Below, piece by piece: positions 7,225-14,096 of a stretch of 19,066 nt of DNA (within the stretch, counting starts at the first letter, position 1; every line of letters begins with the position of its first letter). The stretch covers positions 1 through 19,066 of the forward strand of contig JAQICW010000035.1 of NCBI GenBank assembly GCA_027858355.1, read 5' to 3'. The DNA is from Desulfobacula sp. (GTDB taxonomy: Bacteria; Desulfobacterota; Desulfobacteria; Desulfobacterales; Desulfobacteraceae). Position numbers and translations under genes: made by a program. The notes below the pieces were generated by a model that saw only the letters and a program-made list of their open reading frames with translations, did not search any database and was not told where the DNA came from.

Positions 7225-7863
7225 TTAAATTTTAACCATTTTGATAAAAAAGGGCCAAATCAGTACAGGGAATATTATTGCGATCAGAAGTCCTATTCCA
7301 GGGGTGAAACCTGAATATGCCCCCATCCAGGAAAAAAGAAATGATACAGGAAGGGTTCCTGCAATAAGAGCAGAAACAAACCGTGAAAATTTCATTCTTG
7401 AAAGCCCTGCCAGGATTGCGACCACCTCAGGAAGAATCGGCAGAATTCGGCTGATGATAATGGCATATGAGCCCCATTGGTCAAAAAAAGATTTAAATTT
7501 TATAATCTCTTCCTCAGAAGCGATCCATCTGCTTCCTTTTCTACCGAGGGCCCTTGCTATACTGTATCCGATCAAGCCGGCACCGACCGACCCCACCATG
7601 CTGATAATTGCACCTGTGCATACCCCATAGACAGACCCCAGTGCCGCCATGATACCTGTTGCCGGAACCGGCAGCAGGATATCGGATACCAATAAAAGTA
7701 TCCCGACAATCCAGGCCAATGCTTTAAATTCTGCAAATAGAAGAGTCATTTTTTCTTGACTGAAGATAAATTCAAACCAGTTCCCGAAAAATAGAAAAAA
7801 GAATAAAAAAAACAAACTGATAATGAAAAATAAAAAAAGGAGTTTTTTAACAATAGATGTCAT
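7225..7863 (-). CDS. VTT-domain (DedA/TVP38/TMEM64-like) membrane protein
   Basis: A 212-residue integral membrane protein if started at ATG 7863. The frame also runs to a TTG at 7899; neither start has a good ribosome-binding site, so the N-terminus is uncertain. There is an N-terminal hydrophobic segment (about 7-27), and then a VTT domain: LLVSDILLPVPATG (57-70), GSVYGVCTGAIISMVGSVGA (76-95), and the signature WGSYAIIISRILPILPEVV (130-148) followed by AGLSRMKFSRF. DedA/TVP38/VMP1-type proteins are linked to lipid scrambling and to recycling of polyprenyl-phosphate carriers across the membrane. Here it ends a minus-strand run of exported proteins and sits between lipid/isoprenoid-type genes, so a role in moving a lipid intermediate is plausible but inferred. 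Confidence 0.85.
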   Translation of the reverse strand: MTSIVKKLLFLFFIISLFFLFFFLFFGNWFEFIFSQEKMTLLFAEFKALAWIVGILLLVSDILLPVPATGIMAALGSVYGVCTGAIISMVGSVGAGLIGYSIARALGRKGSRWIASEEEIIKFKSFFDQWGSYAIIISRILPILPEVVAILAGLSRMKFSRFVSALIAGTLPVSFLFSWMGAYSGFTPGIGLLIAIIFPVLIWPFFIKMVKI

Positions 7864-7906
7864 GCGGGTTAAAAAAATTTGATCTGAAAAATAAAGCAAG
7901 TTTGAA

Positions 7907-8674
7907 TCACGGATTCAGTTCAATATATATAGGATAGGTAATTTCTTTATTTGGATTAAACCTCTCAATTCTGATAGTCTGGCTGGCATTTTGTCGATTT
8001 AATAATGCATTGATAAACTCTTTCTCACTATTGACTTCAACACTGTCAATATTAAGAATAATATCGCCTTTCTCAAGCCCTATTTGTTCAAACAAGGAAT
8101 TCTTTGATAAAAATGTGATTAAAGCGCCTCTACCCTCAGGTTCATCAACTGCATTAACAGCTGAAATATCTGTTGTTATTTTTTGCTTGTTATTCGTCTG
8201 GTCTTCAAACCATTTTTTTCTGACTTTTACGAGTGTCTCATTTGTTTCAGATCGGACAATGTTTTTACCCAGTAGTATTGTAGTGTCAGGTTCAGAAGAA
8301 TTATTAGTAGAGTGAGTATTCATTTGTTCTAAAATAATTATTTTAGTCGGTTTATAACTATTGTTATCTTCCTTTGTATAAAACATGCTGTAATTTCTAT
8401 TGGTTAATAATTTTACTATTCCTTTTTCAAGGTCCATATTTTTAAAATCCAAGGTAATTTTTTCAGACAAATCATCAATGGATTGAATTGTAATCCCGGT
8501 TTTTTCAGAGATGCCTTTCAAAATGACAAAAAGAGAATCGTCTTGGGCCTTGATATCAATCAAGTGTTCATGAAGGGTGATCTCCAACCCATAAGTATAA
8601 TTGGAAGAAAGAAGTACAGACCAACTAAATAAAAAAATAAAAATTATATTTTTTTTCTGAATTCGATGTTCCAT
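7907..8674 (-). CDS. Secreted protein with STN-like and PDZ domains
   Basis: A 255-residue protein; ATG 8674 is preceded by AGGGGG at a short spacing. There is a signal peptide at residues 1-29. Residues about 36-100 resemble an STN (secretin/TonB short N-terminal) fold: FVILKGISEKTGITIQS, then ITLDFKNMDLEKGIVKLL. A linker follows, and residues about 170-252 form a PDZ domain with GLEKGDIILNIDSVEV (199-214). There is no protease domain. The pairing of STN and PDZ recalls type II secretion components (GspD and GspC parts), but no transmembrane anchor or other secretion gene is seen, so it is better viewed as a periplasmic adaptor. It is 86 bp downstream of the large cyclase-fold gene, across a hairpin, and 43 bp before the VTT gene. 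Confidence 0.75.
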   Translation of the reverse strand: MEHRIQKKNIIFIFLFSWSVLLSSNYTYGLEITLHEHLIDIKAQDDSLFVILKGISEKTGITIQSIDDLSEKITLDFKNMDLEKGIVKLLTNRNYSMFYTKEDNNSYKPTKIIILEQMNTHSTNNSSEPDTTILLGKNIVRSETNETLVKVRKKWFEDQTNNKQKITTDISAVNAVDEPEGRGALITFLSKNSLFEQIGLEKGDIILNIDSVEVNSEKEFINALLNRQNASQTIRIERFNPNKEITYPIYIELNP

Positions 8675-8703
8675 TAAACCCCCTAAATTATCTGATCCAG
8701 ATG

Positions 8704-8743
8704 AATATAGACCGGTAGAAGTGCACAGCTACCGGTCTATATT
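8704..8743 (-). terminator. 15-bp perfect hairpin after the large cyclase-fold gene
   Basis: AATATAGACCGGTAG (8704-8718) and CTACCGGTCTATATT (8729-8743) pair perfectly over 15 bp around a 10-base loop. It begins 18 bp after the stop of the 8761-11271 gene. The expected U-run is absent on the minus-strand side, so it may be an incomplete terminator, a 3'-end stabiliser or a processing site that sets the ratio between the large secreted protein and the genes after it. Confidence 0.55.
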
Positions 8744-8760
8744 GAATGAACAATTATTCG

Positions 8761-11271
8761 TTATCTTCTTACTCTTACAACTGGAGTTGCGCTAACAGCC
8801 TTGGTTCCACAGGTATTATCCCATACCACCCTGTAGTAATAAGTTGTGCCGGCAACAACATTGGTATCAAGGAAAACTGCATAGTCGGTTTCATAACCTG
8901 TCGCTATTTTAACAAACCCTGCATTTACTCCTTCAGTACTCCTGTAAATATCATAGCTAACAACACCGGGAGCAGGTGTCCATGTCAGCTGAATATCCCT
9001 TGTTCTGGCCCGTGCTGTGAGTTCACAGCTTCCACAAGACGCATATATTTTCGTCTCATGAAATCCTGAGTGCGCCAGATTCGGATCATCGCTGTTGGGA
9101 TAGGCCAAGAGTGTGTTGTCCGTCACTCTCAGAGCCACATTAAAGACCCCGCCTCCACCAAATGCTAAAGCAATGTCAGCACTGTCTAAGGTGACCGTTT
9201 CTCCTGAGGCATCATCATAGCCTGTCAGAGGATCTGTCCAGTCCCAGTTCCATGCTGTGATTGTATCATCAGGACAAGTTGTACAGCCTGCCTCATGCTC
9301 TCCTTCATTTGGATCAAAAGAAGCAGACCCATCCAGAGTTAGTGTATCCCCTTCGCACAAAGAAACCATGTATGGCCCGCCGGCATTTGCTACAGGAGGA
9401 TGCGGCGGATTGGATATCTCAATATTAAAGGAATAGGTAGCTGACAAAGCTTCATCCGGATCATCATCGGTAACTCTAAGGGTTACAGGATAAACACATG
9501 GTAGAGAAGCACACCCAAACTGATGGGTAACTGCCACAGGATCTGTTGTGGATTCGTCATAGGTTCCATCATTGTCCCAATCCCATTCAAACAAGACAAG
9601 GTTGGTGATATCCTTTCCGGTCTGGGAATGATTGGAACAAGCCGGATCAAAGGTAATAGCTTCATTTGGATATGTCGGAGTGGGATTTGCATCAAAACAG
9701 GCAATGGGAGATGCCTTGAAAAGTGCAGGTCTCAGAATGACGATCGCCCAGGCTGTGCTAAGATAACCACCGTAACTTTGATTCCAATAACCACTAGTCG
9801 TGTTTTGCAATGTAACAAGTTTTTCAGCTAATCCCATGGTAGTGGCGCTGCCTCTGTACCAGTTAAAATCATTGGACGAAAACTTTTCCACAGGGCTGGG
9901 AAGTGCAACCCTCATGGCTTTAGCAAAGGCATAATATCCGTAAAGGTTATGTCGGTCAAGCCAGTCTCTATTGACATCTTTCCAGTTGTCAGCAAACCAG
10001 CGCTCTGTTCTGACCCATCTTGGGTCTGAGGTGTCATTTCCTGCAAACGGAAGCTGGACCATTCCAGATGGGGTTAATGCATCTCCCCAACCAGCGCTTG
10101 TATAACCAAACCCACCCCAATTTACGCCGCCGGAATACCACGAGGAGTGGCTATAATTAAGCCATCCATCATTATACGTTTTTACCCAGTCAGGCACAAT
10201 GCAATTCCATGGGGCTTTTTGGGCCGGGATCATACCAATGGCAGCCCACTGGCAGGCAGAGTTATCCGGAAACTGGTTCCAGCTGTACCGCCAGCCGCCA
10301 TATCTTGAATCATCATATTGTCCATAGCTGTACATGTCACACATGTCCTGAAGAACTTCGCCATAGGTCCAGTTTGTTGTTACGTCCCCATCTGTTTTTT
10401 GAAAATCTCTCCCGGTTGAATCTCCAGGGAGTACCCCTGAGGCAATAATCGCGTCCATGACCTGACCGCCCTCGTATATGGGCCGATAGCCATAATCTCT
10501 AACCTCAATTCCCAGGGAGTTTGGTGATGCCTGCCCTGATTCCGGGTGACCAGCCGTCTGAACAGAAATACCCACAGCTCGTAACATTGGGTAACTTGTA
10601 CTATAAGAGTATCCCTGAATCAGCCAGTTCATCCCCAAACTCACTGCTTCGGCATAGGGATCTTCATTAAAATCACCATTCACTTTGTGTTCATTGATTC
10701 CAAAGGCTTGGACAGCAGAGGCTGTCGGAGCGGCGTAGTAAGAGCTATAGCCCCAATACAGATAAGAGGATCCATCCATTGTATGAAAAGATGAAGATGT
10801 TGAGCCTGATTTATAAAGATACCAAAGCCCATTATCAATGGCAATATTGACCCTGGCATCAAGAGTATTATCTTCAATTTTCAACAGATAGGTGTCTTGA
10901 ACATTAGTGGCCAGTGTAATATCTACATCACTCACGACAAGCCTGGCAGTAATGGGGGTACCGATATCCTCATTGTATGTATAATTTGCTTCAACATTAT
11001 ACTTTGTGGCGCCTGAAAGTGATGTTACACCAGATTCGGTACCATCACCATAAACCCACTTATACCAGATTGTAGTTGTGTCGGTTGTTGTAATGACACC
11101 CTTCAGTCTAATTGACGTAAGTGAAATAGCCGTGTGTTGTTTTGCCGTATCTCCCTGCCATAAAATACACCTGACCTTGTCGACAGCAGCCAGGGAGGCA
11201 GATGCTGAAAACAGCATTGTCATCAAAAGTACCAATGCTGTCAGATTTATTTTTTTAAAAAACGATTTCAT
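8761..11271 (-). CDS. Large secreted cyclase-fold (prenyltransferase/squalene-oxidase repeat) protein with PKD and FN3 domains
   Basis: An 836-residue protein starting at ATG 11271, which has GGGGA just upstream; the open frame reaches an ATG at 11301 but would add ten residues before the signal peptide. Domains: signal peptide (1-29), a PKD-like beta domain (about 30-125, YKWVYGDGTES), an alpha/alpha-toroid region (about 138-515) and two PKD-type domains (about 520-622, with FEWDWDNDGTYDES; about 625-745, with PVANAGGPY and LDGSASFDPNEG). A fibronectin-III-like domain (about 750-836, YDIYRSTEG) follows. The toroid carries QW-like repeats, for example LQNTTSGYWNQ near 488-498. I see no DXDD motif, so classical squalene cyclisation is unlikely. 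It may bind or modify an exported hydrophobic or glycan ligand. It follows the PEP-CTERM gene, probably in the same transcript. Confidence 0.82.
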   Translation of the reverse strand: MKSFFKKINLTALVLLMTMLFSASASLAAVDKVRCILWQGDTAKQHTAISLTSIRLKGVITTTDTTTIWYKWVYGDGTESGVTSLSGATKYNVEANYTYNEDIGTPITARLVVSDVDITLATNVQDTYLLKIEDNTLDARVNIAIDNGLWYLYKSGSTSSSFHTMDGSSYLYWGYSSYYAAPTASAVQAFGINEHKVNGDFNEDPYAEAVSLGMNWLIQGYSYSTSYPMLRAVGISVQTAGHPESGQASPNSLGIEVRDYGYRPIYEGGQVMDAIIASGVLPGDSTGRDFQKTDGDVTTNWTYGEVLQDMCDMYSYGQYDDSRYGGWRYSWNQFPDNSACQWAAIGMIPAQKAPWNCIVPDWVKTYNDGWLNYSHSSWYSGGVNWGGFGYTSAGWGDALTPSGMVQLPFAGNDTSDPRWVRTERWFADNWKDVNRDWLDRHNLYGYYAFAKAMRVALPSPVEKFSSNDFNWYRGSATTMGLAEKLVTLQNTTSGYWNQSYGGYLSTAWAIVILRPALFKASPIACFDANPTPTYPNEAITFDPACSNHSQTGKDITNLVLFEWDWDNDGTYDESTTDPVAVTHQFGCASLPCVYPVTLRVTDDDPDEALSATYSFNIEISNPPHPPVANAGGPYMVSLCEGDTLTLDGSASFDPNEGEHEAGCTTCPDDTITAWNWDWTDPLTGYDDASGETVTLDSADIALAFGGGGVFNVALRVTDNTLLAYPNSDDPNLAHSGFHETKIYASCGSCELTARARTRDIQLTWTPAPGVVSYDIYRSTEGVNAGFVKIATGYETDYAVFLDTNVVAGTTYYYRVVWDNTCGTKAVSATPVVRVRR

Positions 11272-11287
11272 GTGAGTCCCCTTTTTC

Positions 11288-11313
11288 TTTATGGTAAACA
11301 TTTATGGTAAACA
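11288..11313. repeat. 13-bp perfect tandem duplication
   Basis: TTTATGGTAAACA occurs twice in direct tandem (11288-11300 and 11301-11313), right in front of the ribosome-binding site of the large cyclase-fold gene. It creates the extra in-frame ATG at 11301 and the stop of the 17-residue frame next to it. Confidence 0.8.
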
Positions 11314-11355
11314 ATGATCACCAGTGTCCTGTTCCCCCGAAAAGGATACCGGCAT
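11302..11355 (-). CDS. Possible 17-residue leader peptide
   Basis: A very short frame with an unusually good start: AAAGGAGA about seven bases before ATG at 11355. It encodes MPVSFSGEQDTGDHCLP and stops at TAA 11302-11304, directly abutting an in-frame ATG (11301) of the large cyclase-fold gene. The strong Shine-Dalgarno and abutting stop/start suggest translational coupling or leader control. Composition shows no run of a single amino acid as in classical attenuators. It could equally be a chance frame. Confidence 0.3.
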   Translation of the reverse strand: MPVSFSGEQDTGDHCLP

Positions 11356-11383
11356 TTTAAATCTCCTTTTGAGCTTCAAGTCT

Positions 11384-12067
11384 CTATTTTTTTCTTGAAA
11401 CACCTGCAAGGCCTAAAAGCCCAAGCCCGAAAAGCGCCATAGTGGCAGGTTCGGGAATTGGCGGTGGTTGGCCTGGTCCATCATCTGTAAGTACCAGGTT
11501 GCTCTGAAAATAAATGGATTCATCTGTCGTCCCATCGGTATGGGTAAGGTATAGTGCTGAAGTATTAATATCACCAAGATCAGCTGTTAAAAGTAATGTG
11601 ATGGTCGCAATCTTGTCAGCAGCTAAATTAAAATTCCAACCCATTGCCCAGGAAACATCCCCATCAGTGATAGTACTTTGATCAAGACTTGTCGAGGCGA
11701 TCTGTATATGATCCCATATCCCACTAGCAACCCATGAATCATCAATTTCCCAATTTTGTCCGGCAGCGGCTGCTCCTGTGGCAGTGCCTGTTTCATCGCT
11801 GAATGGATTGTTGATGTCAAACCACTCATGATCAAACCAGCCAACAAAATCATGAGACCCATCAACACTGGTGCTCCAGGTTAGCGTACCAAGCCCTGAG
11901 CCATCCAGGATTCCTGATATTGCTACTGGCCATGGATCTGAATTAGCACTTGTAGTGAATGCGCCGTCAATATTAAATCCCCAGTCATACAAGGTGCTTG
12001 CCGAGGCGGTCTGGGACAGGCACAAGACCATTAAAAATGTAAAAACAGTTAAAATAAATTTTCGCAT
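11384..12067 (-). CDS. PEP-CTERM surface/extracellular protein
   Basis: A 227-residue exported protein; ATG 12067 follows AAGGAGG eleven bases upstream. There is a signal peptide (1-23, ending TASAS). The mature part (about 24-200) is rich in Ser, Thr, Asp, Gly and Trp with almost no basic residues, typical of secreted beta-sandwich proteins. The C-terminus is a textbook PEP-CTERM sorting signal: PEP at 205-207, hydrophobic stretch MALFGLGLLGLAG, then a basic tail RKK. Such proteins are cleaved and processed by an exosortase, none of which is encoded in this window, and are usually tied to exopolysaccharide. PEP-CTERM genes are often sigma-54 dependent, under PrsK/PrsR-type regulators; a matching promoter lies upstream. 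No enzymatic domain is recognised. Confidence 0.92.
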   Translation of the reverse strand: MRKFILTVFTFLMVLCLSQTASASTLYDWGFNIDGAFTTSANSDPWPVAISGILDGSGLGTLTWSTSVDGSHDFVGWFDHEWFDINNPFSDETGTATGAAAAGQNWEIDDSWVASGIWDHIQIASTSLDQSTITDGDVSWAMGWNFNLAADKIATITLLLTADLGDINTSALYLTHTDGTTDESIYFQSNLVLTDDGPGQPPPIPEPATMALFGLGLLGLAGVSRKK

Positions 12068-12252
12068 TGGTAAAAATACCTCCTTAATAAATAGTTTTTT
12101 TTAATAAACACTTGTTAAATTGGTGTTAAAATAGTTTACTCTTTACCATCAAGGTGCTGGAAGTCAGTTTCAGAATTCAAAATGTGTCAGTATGTACTAG
12201 AAGAGGTCGAGTTGTCTAAATCAGCATGTGTTTGTTTTATAAATCAAATAGG

Positions 12253-12268
12253 TGCATAAAATATGCCA
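12253..12268 (-). promoter_or_regulatory. Sigma-54 (-24/-12) promoter of the PEP-CTERM operon
   Basis: The minus strand reads TGGCATATTTTATGCA: TGGCA matches the -24 element exactly, GC lies ten bases after GG, and only one base of TTGCW is off. The predicted start is near 12242, giving a 175-nt leader. The site also contains the dyad GCATA-AAA-TATGC, so a binding-site dyad is an alternative reading. Confidence 0.6.
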
Positions 12269-12382
12269 ACAATATGTATAAAATGTGACAGAGGCAAACC
12301 AGTTTAGGTGTGAGTGTTGAAAGCCATTATTTACAATTGATTTGATCTGTTGTTTATTCCTTAAGAAAATTAAAATGTTTTT

Positions 12383-12457
12383 AGAATTGTGGCAGAGGGT
12401 AAGAATTGTGTGTTATTTGACATGAATTATGAAAAATAATTCACAATTCATGTAAAA
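12383..12457. promoter_or_regulatory. Cluster of dyads, candidate activator-binding (UAS) region
   Basis: AGAATTGTG occurs at 12383-12391 and again at 12402-12410. Next comes a long inverted repeat with arms ACATGAATT (12420-12428) and AATTCATGT (12445-12453), extended by TTT/AAA beyond one mismatch. Nested inside is a second perfect dyad, TGAATTAT-gaaaa-ATAATTCA (12423-12443). It lies about 155-190 bp upstream of the leftward -24 element, a usual distance for NtrC-type enhancer sites, and could also serve the rightward promoter by looping. Confidence 0.45.
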
Positions 12458-12761
12458 ATATTTTCGCTGCTATATAAGTGGGGTTTTGGTCGTCCCATAA
12501 AAGTTATAAAATATAATGAAAAATAACAGAAAAATTCAAATATACGCAATTAAACTATGGATAATAGTCAATTTCCTAATAATTTAAGGTAGCCCAAAAA
12601 CTAATTTAACAATATGTAAATTATTCCACATTTTTTAAACTGGCAAATAATTTAAAAAAATGAATAGCCTAGGATAAGCTAGGAAATGAAATTTAAGTTA
12701 ATGATTCCGGTGTTTCTGCATCTATGTTATCTTTTATTAAGACCAAGTGACACAACATAAC

Positions 12762-12777
12762 TGGCATATAAATTGCT
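12762..12777 (+). promoter_or_regulatory. Sigma-54 (-24/-12) promoter of the cyclase/UbiA operon
   Basis: TGGCATATAAATTGCT matches the -24 core TGGCA and the full -12 element TTGCT, with GG and GC ten bases apart. It shares the first seven bases, TGGCATA, with the leftward promoter at 12253-12268. The predicted start is near 12788, giving a 79-nt leader before the cyclase-fold gene. This is the best match of the three. Confidence 0.72.
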
Positions 12778-12866
12778 GTTAATCATGGTTCATTTAGTAT
12801 AGCATAACTTCACTTACGATTTAAAATAGTTGAAGACCAGAGTAAATCTTTTTCAGGAGGTGTTTT

Positions 12867-14084
12867 ATGAACGTCTGTCCACGATTTCTTGTAAACCTAT
12901 TTCCAAGTGTTGTTTTATTGTTTATTTTCTTCCTTTTTGTACCTTGTATTCCAGGATTTGCTACAGAAACAGTATTGAAATCAGATCATGATTTGGTTTC
13001 CTTGAAAAATGAACTGAACAGGACCTATAAAATGGGGTATGCCTATCTTGAAAAAACGCAAAATCCCGACGGGTCATGGTCCAATCCCGGGTTTCCGGCA
13101 CTGACAGGACTTGTGGCCTATGCATTTTTAACCTCACCAGGGAATATCGCTTCCAGGGAAAAACCTGGGTTTATTCAAAAAGCCCTTGATTTTATTATCA
13201 GCAATGCCCATGAAAACGGGGCGATTTACAAGGAAGGGATGCCCAATTATAATACCTCCATCTGCATGATGGCCCTTTTGGCAGCCAAAGATTCCCAATA
13301 TCATCCTTATATATTAAAGGCCAGACGGTATGTGGCCTCCCTGCAGCTTGACCAGGGTGAAAAAGGCGTGGCAGACCAGCCCTATGACGGGGGAATCGGA
13401 TATGGAACCAAAGATCATTCAGACATGTCAAATACCTATATCGCCCTGGAAGCCTTGAAGGCCAGCGAATTTTTGGAATCCGACGATCAACTGGCCGTAT
13501 ACTCGGATCTGAAAGGACTTCAAAAGGAGACATTGGATTGGGATGCAGCCTTAAAATTCATTCAAAGATGCCAGAATCTTCCCAATTACAATGACCAGGC
13601 CTGGTCCAGTGCCGATGAAAAAAATCGTGGGGGATTTGTTTACTATCCTGGAAACAGCAAGGCAGGGGAAGAGGTCCTTGAAGACGGTAAAAAGGCATTG
13701 CGCTCCTATGGAAGCATGACCTATGCAGGCCTTTTAAGCTTTATTTTTGCAGATCTGAAAAAAGAGGACCCCCGGGTCCAGGCAGCCTATGGATGGCTGA
13801 AAAAAAATTATTCCCTGGAAGAAAATCCCGGTGTGGGCCAGCAGGGACTTTATTATTATTATCACACCATGGCAAAAGCCCTGACATTGTATGGTGATGA
13901 CACTCTTGCCATGGAAAACGGAAAAACAATTGACTGGCGCAGGGAGCTGGCTGTTAAATTCGTAAACGGCCAAAGAGAGGATGGATCATGGATCAATGCT
14001 AGTGCCAGATGGTGGGAGAATGATCCTGTGCTGGTCAGCGCCTATGTCTTGATTTCCCTGAACATGATCACACCCCATTTATAA
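12867..14084 (+). CDS. Secreted cyclase-fold (prenyltransferase/squalene-oxidase repeat) protein
   Basis: A 405-residue protein with a strong AGGAGGT six bases before ATG 12867. A signal peptide covers about 1-32. The rest is an alpha/alpha-toroid made of repeats with QxxxGxW-like turns: TQNPDGSWSNPGFPALTGLV (64-83), the DGGIGYG segment (174-180), RGGFVYYPG (254-262) and NGQREDGSWINAS (367-379). DHSDMSNT (183-190) sits where such proteins have a conserved D-x-S-N-T loop; there is no DXDD acid motif. The fold is shared by squalene/oxidosqualene cyclases, protein prenyltransferases and thioester-type proteins, but export argues against the usual cytosolic or membrane-bound cyclases. It heads the operon with the TIM barrels, UbiA and phosphodiesterase-like genes, 12 bp before the next gene, so it probably acts on the pathway product outside the cytoplasm. 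The reaction is unknown. Confidence 0.85.
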   Translation: MNVCPRFLVNLFPSVVLLFIFFLFVPCIPGFATETVLKSDHDLVSLKNELNRTYKMGYAYLEKTQNPDGSWSNPGFPALTGLVAYAFLTSPGNIASREKPGFIQKALDFIISNAHENGAIYKEGMPNYNTSICMMALLAAKDSQYHPYILKARRYVASLQLDQGEKGVADQPYDGGIGYGTKDHSDMSNTYIALEALKASEFLESDDQLAVYSDLKGLQKETLDWDAALKFIQRCQNLPNYNDQAWSSADEKNRGGFVYYPGNSKAGEEVLEDGKKALRSYGSMTYAGLLSFIFADLKKEDPRVQAAYGWLKKNYSLEENPGVGQQGLYYYYHTMAKALTLYGDDTLAMENGKTIDWRRELAVKFVNGQREDGSWINASARWWENDPVLVSAYVLISLNMITPHL

Positions 14085-14096
14085 AAAGGGATTGAT

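Larger units (their letters stand above)
12068..12866. other. Divergent control region between the two secreted-protein operons
   Basis: A 799-bp AT-rich stretch with no credible gene in any frame. It holds a leftward -24/-12 promoter (12253-12268), a rightward one (12762-12777) and, between them, repeated and inverted AATTC/GAATT-type sites (12383-12457). AAAATGTGTCAG near 12180 and AAAATGTGACAG near 12279 are a near-identical pair of unknown meaning. Confidence 0.65.

Noticed and set aside
11351..11366. Sigma-54-like pair in front of the large cyclase-fold gene (minus strand)
   Set aside because: GG and GC are eleven rather than ten bases apart, and the -24/-12 flanks are poor.
12280..12330. 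Cyclic-di-GMP (GEMM) riboswitch-like segments GGCAAACC and GAAAGCC
   Set aside because: The conserved core order and helices cannot be built, and the predicted transcription starts on both sides exclude it from the leaders.
12640..12660. TGGCAAATAATTTAAA as another -24/-12 promoter
   Set aside because: The -24 half fits but the -12 GC is absent.
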